Assembly (NCBI RefSeq): GCF_022180385.2
Contig: NZ_BQME02000002.1
Location: forward strand, 1,984,001 to 2,048,000
Length of the DNA: 64,000 nt
Direction: 5' to 3'
Source of the DNA: Paenibacillus sp. L3-i20
Lineage (GTDB): Bacteria; Bacillota; Bacilli; Paenibacillales; Paenibacillaceae
Shown: positions 37,229 through 47,327 of the stretch, in pieces
Numbering within the stretch: the stretch's first letter is position 1
Layout of the letters: every line of letters begins with the position of its first letter
The notes under the pieces: generated by a model
What the model saw: the letters and a program-made list of their open reading frames with translations, nothing else
Databases searched by the model: none
Told to the model about the DNA's origin: nothing
Made by a program: the position numbers and the translations under genes

Positions 37229-37480
37229 TTATGAACTTTGATCTACAGTCGTCTTTTCTTGAATTAGACTAACCATTCGATTAATGGATCTGAAATTGTC
37301 CTGATCCATATCTTTGCTCTCAATAACGATGCCAAACTCTTTTTCTAAAAACATCACCAATTGCATCGCAAACAAAGAATTAACGAACCCTAATTCGAAA
37401 ATATCTTCATGATCTTCCAATGCACGTTTGCGAAAAAATCGGAATAGAAACGCCCTGATTTTCACTTTAATCTCTTCCAT
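37229..37480 (-). CDS. Free-standing acyl carrier protein for hydroxymalonyl-ACP
   Basis: An 83-residue ACP. The phosphopantetheine serine is S35 in ELGFVNSLFAMQLVMF, where VNSL replaces the usual DSL; this variant is characteristic of the ACPs of the methoxymalonyl/hydroxymalonyl-ACP pathways (FkbJ, ZmaD type). The start at 37480 has TAGGAGTG nine bases upstream; the frame opens earlier at a TTG (37501). It lies between the two dehydrogenase genes of the same pathway. Confidence 0.92.
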   Translation of the reverse strand: MEEIKVKIRAFLFRFFRKRALEDHEDIFELGFVNSLFAMQLVMFLEKEFGIVIESKDMDQDNFRSINRMVSLIQEKTTVDQSS

Positions 37481-37526
37481 ATCATTACACACTCCTATCA
37501 ATTAGTTGGTCACATCTTTGCTCATA

Positions 37527-38372
37527 TTAATAGCTGTAAAACCCTTGGCCGCTTTTTCTGCCGTGCAATCCCGCCTCTACCATCTTCTTTAGTAAAGGAC
37601 AGCAACGGAATTTGGAGTCCTGATAGCTTTCATATAACACATTTAATGAATGGACAACTGTATCAAGACCAATGAGGTCTGCTGTCTCAAGCGGTCCCAT
37701 TGTGTGTCCATAGCACTTTTTGAATATATCGTCCACCTCTTGCGGGCTCGCAACTTGATCTTGCACAACAAATGCAGCCTCATTCATAAACAGATGAGAT
37801 ATTCGATTCGACACAAAACCAGGGTAGTCATTAACCAAAATAATATCTTTACCCATTTGGCCCATTAGGTCTTCGACGGAAGCAATGCATTCATTTGAAG
37901 TATGATAGCCGCGTATTACTTCAACCGTTTTTTTGGCTGGTACCGGATTCATGAAGTGGGTTCCAATTACTTTATCAGCACGATTCGTTAATGCTCCTAT
38001 CTTAGTAATGGATATGCAAGAGGTGTTGACCATGAATATACAAGCATCATTACAAATAGGATCAATTTCTTTATAGATGCTTTCTTTCACCTCCCAACTC
38101 TCCGTCGCATTTTCAATAACAAAACTGACATCATGCAAGGAATGATACGTTGTACTAAAGCGAATTCTATCCATAATCACTTCCGAGTCTTCCGAGCTTC
38201 CGGAACTTGACCCAAAAAAAGTGCGGAAACGAAGGTTGTTTTTTATAACTGCTTTGGCTTGATCCAATCTCACTTCCGTAATGTCAATTAACACGACCTG
38301 TAGGCCCGATTGAGCCAAACTTTGAGCAACACCACAGCCCATAACACCCGCGCCGATTACTCCAATTTTCAT
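37527..38372 (-). CDS. 3-Hydroxyacyl-CoA (ACP) dehydrogenase, FkbK/ZmaG type
   Basis: A 281-residue NAD-dependent dehydrogenase with an N-terminal Rossmann motif GVIGAGVMGCGVA, the catalytic-region motif GTHFMNPVPAKKTVEV, NDYPGFVSNRI, and a C-terminal helical domain ending GRKSGQGFYSY. In this context it would oxidise the C3 alcohol of glyceryl-ACP on the way to hydroxymalonyl-ACP. Its ATG at 38372 overlaps the TGA of the NRPS gene (TGATG), so the two are translationally coupled; a GTG at 38375 is an alternative. Confidence 0.92.
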   Translation of the reverse strand: MKIGVIGAGVMGCGVAQSLAQSGLQVVLIDITEVRLDQAKAVIKNNLRFRTFFGSSSGSSEDSEVIMDRIRFSTTYHSLHDVSFVIENATESWEVKESIYKEIDPICNDACIFMVNTSCISITKIGALTNRADKVIGTHFMNPVPAKKTVEVIRGYHTSNECIASVEDLMGQMGKDIILVNDYPGFVSNRISHLFMNEAAFVVQDQVASPQEVDDIFKKCYGHTMGPLETADLIGLDTVVHSLNVLYESYQDSKFRCCPLLKKMVEAGLHGRKSGQGFYSY

Positions 38373-41300
38373 CACTTCTTTATCCCCTCTCTATCCGCGA
38401 TAGTTTCTATTGACTGTTCAATGACTTGACCCAAAAGCCGATACGTTTTATCTACATATTGACGCTCTAGTGTATAAACTAGATCTAGCTGTTCAGTAAG
38501 GAAAGCTACTGCTTTGGGCGTAAGTTTAGCTGCAAAAATCGATTTTGCTACTCCTTTTCTGATCAAAACCCATACATCTAAACTTTCATCGACAATTCCT
38601 TTAAGCTCAGCCATATCGCGAGATAATTGTTCATAACGGTACTTTTCTACAAGTTTTGCATTTATGATTTGGTTAAGCGCGTCAATCAAACTATCAGCGT
38701 ATTGTTCAATGATCAGCTTCCCGGACAATGCATCTTTTATAACATTTGCAAAAAGACTCAGCTGTTCCAATGCGCTATAAACAAATTCCTTTTTCTGTTC
38801 CATAATGGATGCAAAATGCTGTACTTCGTTCCCAGTAAACGATAGTGACACTACTCCGCTCTCATTTTTTTCAGTAAACTCGTAATAAGTATGTTTGCCT
38901 GTATTAAATTTAAAATATCCGTTGTATCCTTCTACTATATCTTTGTAGCTGACCCAACACTTTTCATAAGTTAAATTTTCTATATCGTCATGTTCGATGA
39001 CACAGAACATTTCTGCCTCATCGTTGAAGCCAATGACAAGCCATGAGTGAGGCCAATGTTTTTTTAAATACGTATCCTTGCGGTTGGAAGCATAATAACT
39101 ATCGAGTCGTATAATTACCGGCTTATTGGATGAGATTGAAGCTTTCAGGTCTTCTACTACTGAATGGCTCACTATTTTTGAATCAACCTTAATATTCATC
39201 TCATCCAATACTTGTTCAACAGGCGCAGCCGTATTGTAGTCCACCTTAAACGTCTTAGTGTCCCTATCAAACTCATACAATATGACATCTTGAATTAAGA
39301 TAGGAAGAATGTTTTGTTGATAATAATGAACGACAGGGAACAATGAATTGTAAAAACACTCTTTGTAAAATAAATCGTTAAAAGGTTCAACTAAATGCTC
39401 ATTAGCAATCATGACGACTTCAGCTTCTCTTATCGTTGCAGCACTGGCAATGTTCACTGAGACTGGCGAAGCAGGAACTGTACTTCCTGTAATTCCTGTA
39501 TTCCCCATTAACCGATTAGCAAACTTCCTTACGGTAGGGAATCGATAAATGTCCTCACTCTCAAAAACAATCCCCGCTACTTCCAGCTCCCACTCCAATT
39601 TCACTGCCTTTAAGGAGTGCCCTCCAACATTAAAAAAGTCATCATTTACACCGAGATGTTTGACATCCAATACATTTCTCCAAATTTCAAGCAACGTTTC
39701 TTCCAATTTATTAGCAGGGGGTTCCACTAGAACGCCATTACGGCCTATTGCATATGGATCCGGCAATGCGTTCCGATCAACTTTCCCATTCGGCGTATAA
39801 GGCAGTTTTTCCATTGTGATATAAAAAGATGGAAGCATGTATTCGGGCAACTGAGAAGACATAAACGCTCTTAATGTCTCTACTGGAGGAGAATACGATG
39901 AAACATAATAAGCGCAAATGATGTTGTTCCCTTGCTTATCCTTCTTTGCCACACATGCAGCAGCAGCAATTGAATCAAAGGATGTAAGCACATTTTCCAC
40001 CTCACCAAGTTCGATCCGATACCCTCTGATCTTCACCTGTTGGTCAAGCCGACCTAAATATTCAATTTCTCCGCTTGAAAGTCGTCTGGCTAAATCACCT
40101 GTCCGATACATTTTTCCACCGCCCGCAAACGGACAATCTAGAAACCTATCGGCATTCAGTTCATCTCGTTGCCAGTATCCTTTTGCAACTCCATCCCCAG
40201 CAATACATAATTCTCCCGCGACACCTATTGGAACTGTCCTTAACGATTTGTCCACAATATACATTTTTGTGTTGGAAATAGGTCTGCCTAAATTTACAAC
40301 TGCTGCATGCGTTACATCTTTGATCGACGACCAAATCGTTGTCTCCGTTGGGCCATACATATTAAAGATTTTTGCTTGGTTAAATTTTCGTTGTATTTTT
40401 TTTAACAGTTCCTCCGGGAAAGCTTCTCCACCAACCATAATTTCAGTTATACAACTTAAATTACTTTCGCCATCCTTTTCATTAACAAAAAGTTGCATAC
40501 GGGATGGCGTTGCTTGCAACATCTCTACTTGATTATCAAACAACCATTGTTTCAATTGTGCAGAATTCTGCTGCTCATCTTCACTTGCTAATGCAACTTT
40601 CAACCCTTGAGTAAGCGGCAATAATGTTTCCAGTACAAAAATATCAAAAGATATCGTTGTTAAAGCCGCAATTATTTTCCCTTGCTTGAAGGGAAGCCTG
40701 TCCGTCATTCCTTTAAAGAAGTTTATGACTGAACGATGAGATACCGATACTCCTTTTGGTTTGCCTGTTGAACCAGAGGTATAGATCATATAAGCCGTAT
40801 CATCTGAACTGTTTATGTTCGTTAAGGAAAGCGTTGAATCGACTGAACATAAGTAATTGTTGACGTCTATCGTTTCTCCACTAAATGCTACTTTGCCAAC
40901 TAAGCTGGTATCTGTTAGTAGATGGTTCGTCTCGCTATCATCCAACATATGTTTGATTCTTTCGATAGGGTAACTTGGATCAATGGGGAGATAGGCACCG
41001 CCAGATTTCAGTACGGCAAGCAGCGCTGTAAGCATATTGGGCGACCGGTTCATCATCACGGCTACAACGCTGTTGCGCTGCACACCTTTTTCTCTGAGCT
41101 GGTAAGCAAGATGATTAACCCGAATGATTAGCTCAGCATATGTAAGTCCGCTTTTTCGGAACCAAATAGCTACTAGATCACCACTCAACATTGCTTGATT
41201 CTCAAAAAGCTCATGTATCGTTTTATCGCATTGATAAGGAATCTTTGTATTATTGAATTGTGATTCGATCTGATGGATTTCCATAGAAGTTAACATCTGA

Positions 41301-42037
41301 ATTTGTCTTAGAGGTATACTTGTCTCTTCCAATACTTCTTCAAAGAAAGCAACAAGATGATGGTAAATGCCTGCAATAAAATCACTTGAATACATTGAAC
41401 GATCATATTCGATTCTTAGTTGAAGGCTCTCCTCCGTTTTTAACAATCGAAAAATGATTGTCCCTTCGACTTCCTGCAAGCGAACTGGCACATGCAGCGT
41501 ATTCATTAAAACAATTGTTTTGAAATGGGGTACTGCAGAATCAGCTTCATCCTTCAGCAAACTTACTATTTTGCGAAACGGAATGCTGCTGTTTCTTTGA
41601 GCCTCCTGAAAAGTACGTGCTACGAGCATAAGATAATTTTTGAAGGTTGTATTTTCATCGACTTCTACTTTGATAGCCGTTAAGTTCAAGTCGGCAGCGA
41701 TACCATTTCCTTCTGCTTTCAAGTCTGCTGGCTTACCAAGCATAATTGATCTATCGCCTGCATACCGATGAAGCAAATAAGTAACACCCGACAAAAGCAA
41801 TGAATAAAGACCTTGTTCAGACTGTCGACACAGCCTTTCCATTTGCTCAACCAACTTTGCTGGAAAAGAACGTTGATACACATCTTCGATTAACTCTAGA
41901 TTTCCCCCTACATCTCGCATATCACTAGGAAAATAGCTCATTTCAATAGAAGAACCTAGTTTATTCAACCAGTATTCTCGCTCTTCGTCCCACCTGCCAC
42001 TGGATAAAAGGATATTTTCTATAAATGCGTCCTTCAT
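38372..42037 (-). CDS. NRPS: partial C - A (predicted Gly) - PCP - BtrH-like release domain
   Basis: Terminal 1221-residue synthase. Residues about 10-260 are only the C-terminal lobe of a condensation domain; the HHxxxDG motif is absent. The A domain (about 280-760) has YTSGSTGKPKG, NMYGPTETTIW, GYRIELGE and NGKVDR. Aligning its core by eye to the phenylalanine-activating reference gives the code D-I-L-Q-M-G-M-I-W-K, close to glycine codes. The carrier serine is S808 in VGGHSLKAV. After it, instead of a thioesterase, comes a BtrH-like domain (about 875-1050): C894 (YKECFYNSLFP), H997 (WPHSWLVIGF) and D1017 (VIEHDD) form a plausible Cys-His-Asp triad. A helical tail (about 1060-1221) ends the protein. 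It follows the PKS-C gene by 46 bases with a strong GGAGGG site. Confidence 0.88.
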   Translation of the reverse strand: MKDAFIENILLSSGRWDEEREYWLNKLGSSIEMSYFPSDMRDVGGNLELIEDVYQRSFPAKLVEQMERLCRQSEQGLYSLLLSGVTYLLHRYAGDRSIMLGKPADLKAEGNGIAADLNLTAIKVEVDENTTFKNYLMLVARTFQEAQRNSSIPFRKIVSLLKDEADSAVPHFKTIVLMNTLHVPVRLQEVEGTIIFRLLKTEESLQLRIEYDRSMYSSDFIAGIYHHLVAFFEEVLEETSIPLRQIQMLTSMEIHQIESQFNNTKIPYQCDKTIHELFENQAMLSGDLVAIWFRKSGLTYAELIIRVNHLAYQLREKGVQRNSVVAVMMNRSPNMLTALLAVLKSGGAYLPIDPSYPIERIKHMLDDSETNHLLTDTSLVGKVAFSGETIDVNNYLCSVDSTLSLTNINSSDDTAYMIYTSGSTGKPKGVSVSHRSVINFFKGMTDRLPFKQGKIIAALTTISFDIFVLETLLPLTQGLKVALASEDEQQNSAQLKQWLFDNQVEMLQATPSRMQLFVNEKDGESNLSCITEIMVGGEAFPEELLKKIQRKFNQAKIFNMYGPTETTIWSSIKDVTHAAVVNLGRPISNTKMYIVDKSLRTVPIGVAGELCIAGDGVAKGYWQRDELNADRFLDCPFAGGGKMYRTGDLARRLSSGEIEYLGRLDQQVKIRGYRIELGEVENVLTSFDSIAAAACVAKKDKQGNNIICAYYVSSYSPPVETLRAFMSSQLPEYMLPSFYITMEKLPYTPNGKVDRNALPDPYAIGRNGVLVEPPANKLEETLLEIWRNVLDVKHLGVNDDFFNVGGHSLKAVKLEWELEVAGIVFESEDIYRFPTVRKFANRLMGNTGITGSTVPASPVSVNIASAATIREAEVVMIANEHLVEPFNDLFYKECFYNSLFPVVHYYQQNILPILIQDVILYEFDRDTKTFKVDYNTAAPVEQVLDEMNIKVDSKIVSHSVVEDLKASISSNKPVIIRLDSYYASNRKDTYLKKHWPHSWLVIGFNDEAEMFCVIEHDDIENLTYEKCWVSYKDIVEGYNGYFKFNTGKHTYYEFTEKNESGVVSLSFTGNEVQHFASIMEQKKEFVYSALEQLSLFANVIKDALSGKLIIEQYADSLIDALNQIINAKLVEKYRYEQLSRDMAELKGIVDESLDVWVLIRKGVAKSIFAAKLTPKAVAFLTEQLDLVYTLERQYVDKTYRLLGQVIEQSIETIADREGIKK

Positions 42038-42083
42038 CCTGCTTCCCTCCCTCCTCTAAATGTTTCATTGATTTAACATAGAA

Positions 42084-45000
42084 TTAGAAGTAGAAATTAA
42101 TGGTTTCATGTTCATTTTGTTGTGAACGCCACGAGAGTTGGTCAGATAATGTAATGTCTTGAATTTGCATATCCATCTGCTCAGAAATATGTTCCACTAT
42201 ACTTACATAATCGAGGAGCATTCGCTGAATGGTTTCATGATCAAACAGTTTTTTGGAGTATTCCAGTCTGAATTGGAGCCCTCCATCCCGCTCCAAAGCC
42301 TCAAATGTTAAATCATAGTCTGTTAAATTGTAGACCTCTCCATAAGATTGGCCATGTAAGTTATTGGATGAGTCTGTTACGGGATTGTTCTGAAAAACAA
42401 ATACAGTATCGAATAGCGGGTGACGATTCGAACTTCTTTTTACGTTTAATGAATTAATCAACTCATCAAGTGGATAATCCTGATGATCGAAAGCTAGTAA
42501 TGCAATCTTTTTAACTTCAGCGAGGTATTCCCTAAATGTCATTTTCTTGGCTGGTTTAACACGCATTGCGATCATATTAATGAACATCCCCAGCATTCTA
42601 TCCAGCTCACGTTTTGGACGCCCTTCTACAGGAGAACCAATGACAATATCTTCTTGAGCACTATATTTAGATAAAAGAATCGAATAGACTGCCAATAACA
42701 AAATATACAGTGTTGAACCACTAGCAAGCACTTGCTTTTTCAACTTATCGGTTAACGCCTGATCTACAAAATGGGTCGCGACGCTACCTTCAAATGTAAA
42801 ATATTCAGATCGAGGGTAGACGGTAGGTACTTGAAGGACTGGAATTCCATCTTCAAATACGGTTTCCCAATATCGTTTCTGCGCTCTCATAAAGTCTGAT
42901 TGCATACATTGCTGTTGCCAATCTACATAATCTTTATAGTGATAAATAGGTTTAGGAAGAGATTCTCCTCTATATAATTGAACAAGTTCCTTCATGAAAA
43001 TATCCATCGATACGCCATCGGTAATAATATGGTGAGCGTCATACAATAGGAAAAATTTATCTTCCTTAACTTTAATCAAGCCCATTCTAAACAGTGGTGG
43101 CGCATTTAAATCAAACGGTTGTTTGAAGTTATCCATAATATGCTGTGCTGATTTTTCATTTGCTTCCCAATAAGCAAGTTCAAAATCAACATCTTCTCTA
43201 ATTTGTTGAACAATCTCCTCACCTTTGATCATTACTGCAGTCCGCAAAATTTCATGTCTTTCAATCATTCGACGAATCGCAAGCTCCATTCGCTCTGGTT
43301 CTACCCGATATTCGAGGATAGAGACTCTGTATTGATTATTGCTTACCGAAGCAGGCTCCCTTTTGTAAGCCAAAAACATTCGTTTCTGTGCATAAGAAAC
43401 CGGGTAAATGTCATTAGCTTGCACGTTCTGCAATACTGGATATTTAATTGAACTGGATGCTGAAGGCTTATTAGCCATTTTGCTCTCCAAATGTTCCGAC
43501 AGTTGGATAATGGTTGTATACTCAAATAACTGACTAATGGAAACCGTTTCAAATATCTGTGACTCCAATTCACCTTGAAGCTTCATTAAAACTAAAGAAT
43601 CTGCTCCCATTTCAAAAAAATTATCGTAAATATCGATTTCATCGAAACCGAATACCGTTTGGCAACATGTAGCAATCTTCATTTCCAACTCTGAATAAAT
43701 GCCATTCTCTCGTCCAGTTACAATACCCCCGCCTGTACTTCGTTCTTTCACTGCATTTTTAACCGATGTTGGTGCACGTTTTTTCGATTTTTTTTGTGCT
43801 AGCGCAAACATTATGTCATCTGAACAGACCACACCTGTACGTTCAAGCAGCAGAGAACCTGCACCCTCGTAATTGATTTGTCCAATTAGGGCTTGCTTCA
43901 CATCGCTGCTCAGCAAAGAAGCAAATCCTTCAATTCCTTTGGCAGTTGGCAACGTTTTGAAGATTGTATCCATAACATGACCGCTATTAAATGCCATTCC
44001 TGTTTCTTTCCATGTTGTCCAGTTTATTGAGAGGAAGCGTTTCCCTGCTTTATGCCGAGATGCAGCGTATGAATCCATATAGGCATTAGCAGCTGCATAT
44101 TCCCCTTGTCCGAAAGCACTGAACATCGTTGCAACTGAGGAAAACATAATAAAGAAATCCAAAGGCTGACCAGAAGTCAACTTATCTAGAATCCAAGTTC
44201 CGTAAACCTTAGGCGAATAAATCGCTTCAAACATACTGTCGCTTCTGTCAGCAAGCGGCCCATCATTAGATAATCCAGCACCATGAATAATGCCGTTAAT
44301 GACACCGTACTTCCGCTTCAAATCGGCTATCACTTTTTCCATTTCGGAAAAGTCACTAACATCTGCACCGATTAATTCAACAGTAGCACCTAAAGCTTCG
44401 ATATTTTTTATTGCACGAATTTTTTTCTTAAGTTTCTCTGAATCATTGCCCTCCAGCACTGTATCCCATTGTGTGCGAGCAGGCACTGTGCTTCGGTTTA
44501 CGAGAGCCAATTTTACATTCTGCCTTGAGGCAAAATAATTAGCAATCTCCAAGCCAATACCTCCAAGCCCGCCAGTAATGATATAAACACCCTGTTCTTT
44601 TAAAGGCAGATGGTCGGTCTTTGTTTTTTCAATTGAAATTTCAGTAAACATTTCCGTAAATCTTTCATTATTCCTATACGCTGTAGCATAGTCGTTACTA
44701 GTTGAGTGCAGCTCATTAATAAGCGTAGTGAATGGGGTAACTTCATCACAATCGATAAATCTGCATTTTAAATAGGGCTGTTCTTTCATGATCACTTTTC
44801 CCATTCCGTAGACAGAGGCATTGTCTGGGATAATCCGTGGTTCATCTCCACTAACCTCTTTGGCATACTGGGACAGAATAAGGAAATCGATTTCATTGTG
44901 AATACCTGCGTTAGCAATTGATTTAGCTAAATAGAAAAGACTATATGCACCAACCTTTTGCCGTTCCCTTAGGCTTTGCACTGTGTCTTCATTGGATGTT

Positions 45001-47297
45001 GAAATCCGTGTAAATAAATGAACGATTTGGCTGATGACGATCTCTTTAAGATCACCCATTAATCTCATATAACTATCCTTGGAACCATCAATCTGGTAAC
45101 TGTAGCTGGAAAGCTTGTTGTATATCATTTCATTTACTAAATCGACTTCAATTACGTGCTCATGATGCATACGGAGCGAATTAATGACCATACTCCCCGT
45201 TTCAGATCGATCTTTGAAAATGACGGCTGTGCCTTCTTTATTATTTCGATTTGATAGGGAGAAAGTTTCGTTGCTTTTCCTCCACTCCATTCCATAGAAC
45301 AAACCATCTTCATTGCTCTTATTGGCTACTGCCGATGGCATATCCAGCCAACAGCTATTTTGTTCAAAAACATATAATGGTGCAGCTATTTTGTTTCTGC
45401 CTTCACCTCTATACAAATCTTCGCAATTAATGTCAGCACCATTAACATATAATTCGCAAAGTTGTTGAAGAACGGATATATCCGTTTTTCCGCTTTGAAT
45501 AAACGCCGTTAGTTGCTGTGCTGCTGTACGAGAAAGTTCCATTCTTTTTGCTTCTTTTATTTCGTTGGCCATTAGTTCTTTTTTGTTGCTGGACACAACT
45601 TTATGCGAACCGTACCACATATAGTCATAATTTTGTTCGCCTAATCTGCTGCCTGCTAGCCGGCCTATCTTATTTTGCAAATCTGCCTTGTTCTCAAAAA
45701 TAATAGCAATACGCTGTGAATAGTGACCTCTGCCCGTATTTGCCGTGTAACATAAATCTCTCATTAAAAGGGGCTGCTCTTTATTTAGAAACGGTATGTA
45801 GCTTTCGATAATACCGCTTAAAGACTCGTTGCTTTTTGCTGACAACAAAAGCACGTTAGGATGGCTACAATACGGATCATTCATAATTGTTTCGGGAACG
45901 TATTCTTCCAATACGATATGGCAGTTTGTTCCGCTTAACCCAAATGCGCTTACTCCGCATCTGCGAGGATGATGAGCTTGCTCCCAGTCTTTTGTTGCAC
46001 GATTTACATATACGGGTGATTGGCTAAAATCAATCGTTTTGTTTGGTACATTAAAGTGAACAGACGCTGGTATTTTTTTATGCTTTAACGATAAAGCCGC
46101 TTTGATTACACCAGCAATTCCAGCGCATTCGTACAAGTGACCTACATTGGTTTTCACCGTACTAATCGCACAAAACTGTTTCTTTTTTGTATGTTTTTGA
46201 AAGGCTTTTTGCAAACCTTCAATTTCGAGTGGATCTCCTAGTCGTGTTGCTGTGCCATGTGCTTCAATGTAAGATAGCGTATCCGGTTCAATACCAGCAT
46301 CTTTCCAAGCCTTTAGTAGCACTTCTGCCTGCGCGGCTGAATTTGGAGCAGTAATGCCAATCGATGCCCCGTCTTGATTAACAGCACTACCCTTGATCAC
46401 AGCATAAATATGATCGCCATCTTTTTTCGCCTTGCTTAGCGGCTTCAAAAGAATAGCAGCGGAACCTTCTCCCCAACCTGCACCTTCAGCAAATGAATCA
46501 AATGTTCGAGTCCTTCCGTCCGCTGCCTCAACACCAAGCTGCAAACCTGCATTGTCCAGCGGCAGAAGGTTTATTCGAATTCCGCCTGCCAGCGCCATTT
46601 CACAGTCGCCATTCCGAATGGCTGTACAGGCTAAATGAATAGCAACTGAAGAGGATGAACAGGCGGTATCCAAAATGAGAGTAGGGCCTTTTAAATCTAG
46701 TAGATAAGCAATTCTAGCCGGCAACATCGCAGCAATATTACCTGTTAAAGCTGTGGAAGCAGATGCCGGGTCTGTATCCAAAATCATCGTGTGATAACTT
46801 GAACTGCTAGAATATCCTGTATATACACCAGTGTTGCTGCCCACCAGCTTCTTGCCTCCATACCCTGCATCTTCAATGGCTTCCCATGCCGTTTGCAAGA
46901 ACAGCCTCTGGGCCGGGTCCATGAGAGCTGCTTCTTTGGGAGTGATTCGGAAGAAGCTATAATCAAAGGAGTCAATCTTATTCAAATACGCACCTGGCAA
47001 ATATTTTAGTTCCCAGTCCAAGTTATCCAGCTTGCTTAATAAATAGCTATCGATTTGTTCACTTCTTTTGACTGGGAATGAACCCATCAATTCCATCCCT
47101 AATTCGATGTTGTTCCAAAATTCCTCAGCGGATTCCGTTCCAGCAATACGGGACGACATCCCGATAATTGCAATGTCATCCTTACTATTTTGCTGCCCAT
47201 CCCGAACCATGGCGACCAACTGAATGGCGTCCTCTTTAGCTATTTTTCCTTCGGTTGCTTTCCTCAGTATATAGTTGTAAAGATGATCCATATCCAT
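42084..47297 (-). CDS. Trans-AT PKS-NRPS hybrid: KS-KR-ACP-C
   Basis: A 1737-residue protein. It begins with an N-terminal helix (LYNYILRKATEGKIAKEDAI) of docking type. The KS (about 38-470) has the active cysteine C213 in LDTACSSSS and the histidines in EAHGTATRLGD and TNVGHL. No acyltransferase follows, only the linker/docking region (CYTANTGRGHYS). The KR (about 900-1110) has TGGLGGIG, MFSSVATMF and the tyrosine in GEYAAANAY. The ACP serine is S1234 (MGADSLVLM). A complete condensation domain fills about 1295-1720, with the catalytic HHIITDG at H1422-G1428. It should extend the chain once, leave a hydroxyl, and then condense it with the amino acid carried by the downstream NRPS. Confidence 0.95.
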   Translation of the reverse strand: MDMDHLYNYILRKATEGKIAKEDAIQLVAMVRDGQQNSKDDIAIIGMSSRIAGTESAEEFWNNIELGMELMGSFPVKRSEQIDSYLLSKLDNLDWELKYLPGAYLNKIDSFDYSFFRITPKEAALMDPAQRLFLQTAWEAIEDAGYGGKKLVGSNTGVYTGYSSSSSYHTMILDTDPASASTALTGNIAAMLPARIAYLLDLKGPTLILDTACSSSSVAIHLACTAIRNGDCEMALAGGIRINLLPLDNAGLQLGVEAADGRTRTFDSFAEGAGWGEGSAAILLKPLSKAKKDGDHIYAVIKGSAVNQDGASIGITAPNSAAQAEVLLKAWKDAGIEPDTLSYIEAHGTATRLGDPLEIEGLQKAFQKHTKKKQFCAISTVKTNVGHLYECAGIAGVIKAALSLKHKKIPASVHFNVPNKTIDFSQSPVYVNRATKDWEQAHHPRRCGVSAFGLSGTNCHIVLEEYVPETIMNDPYCSHPNVLLLSAKSNESLSGIIESYIPFLNKEQPLLMRDLCYTANTGRGHYSQRIAIIFENKADLQNKIGRLAGSRLGEQNYDYMWYGSHKVVSSNKKELMANEIKEAKRMELSRTAAQQLTAFIQSGKTDISVLQQLCELYVNGADINCEDLYRGEGRNKIAAPLYVFEQNSCWLDMPSAVANKSNEDGLFYGMEWRKSNETFSLSNRNNKEGTAVIFKDRSETGSMVINSLRMHHEHVIEVDLVNEMIYNKLSSYSYQIDGSKDSYMRLMGDLKEIVISQIVHLFTRISTSNEDTVQSLRERQKVGAYSLFYLAKSIANAGIHNEIDFLILSQYAKEVSGDEPRIIPDNASVYGMGKVIMKEQPYLKCRFIDCDEVTPFTTLINELHSTSNDYATAYRNNERFTEMFTEISIEKTKTDHLPLKEQGVYIITGGLGGIGLEIANYFASRQNVKLALVNRSTVPARTQWDTVLEGNDSEKLKKKIRAIKNIEALGATVELIGADVSDFSEMEKVIADLKRKYGVINGIIHGAGLSNDGPLADRSDSMFEAIYSPKVYGTWILDKLTSGQPLDFFIMFSSVATMFSAFGQGEYAAANAYMDSYAASRHKAGKRFLSINWTTWKETGMAFNSGHVMDTIFKTLPTAKGIEGFASLLSSDVKQALIGQINYEGAGSLLLERTGVVCSDDIMFALAQKKSKKRAPTSVKNAVKERSTGGGIVTGRENGIYSELEMKIATCCQTVFGFDEIDIYDNFFEMGADSLVLMKLQGELESQIFETVSISQLFEYTTIIQLSEHLESKMANKPSASSSIKYPVLQNVQANDIYPVSYAQKRMFLAYKREPASVSNNQYRVSILEYRVEPERMELAIRRMIERHEILRTAVMIKGEEIVQQIREDVDFELAYWEANEKSAQHIMDNFKQPFDLNAPPLFRMGLIKVKEDKFFLLYDAHHIITDGVSMDIFMKELVQLYRGESLPKPIYHYKDYVDWQQQCMQSDFMRAQKRYWETVFEDGIPVLQVPTVYPRSEYFTFEGSVATHFVDQALTDKLKKQVLASGSTLYILLLAVYSILLSKYSAQEDIVIGSPVEGRPKRELDRMLGMFINMIAMRVKPAKKMTFREYLAEVKKIALLAFDHQDYPLDELINSLNVKRSSNRHPLFDTVFVFQNNPVTDSSNNLHGQSYGEVYNLTDYDLTFEALERDGGLQFRLEYSKKLFDHETIQRMLLDYVSIVEHISEQMDMQIQDITLSDQLSWRSQQNEHETINFYF

Positions 47298-47327
47298 TTA
47301 TCCTCTCGGCAACAATAGTATTCAACT

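Noticed and set aside
39549..40532. Long plus-strand open frames opposite the NRPS and PKS genes
   Set aside because: They lie entirely opposite well-supported coding sequence, follow its codon pattern in the shadow frame, and lack ribosome binding sites or family motifs.
42038..42083. The PKS-C and NRPS genes as one gene broken by a frameshift
   Set aside because: The gap has a strong ribosome binding site, and the NRPS start repeats a C-terminal condensation lobe that is already complete upstream, so it is not a continuation.
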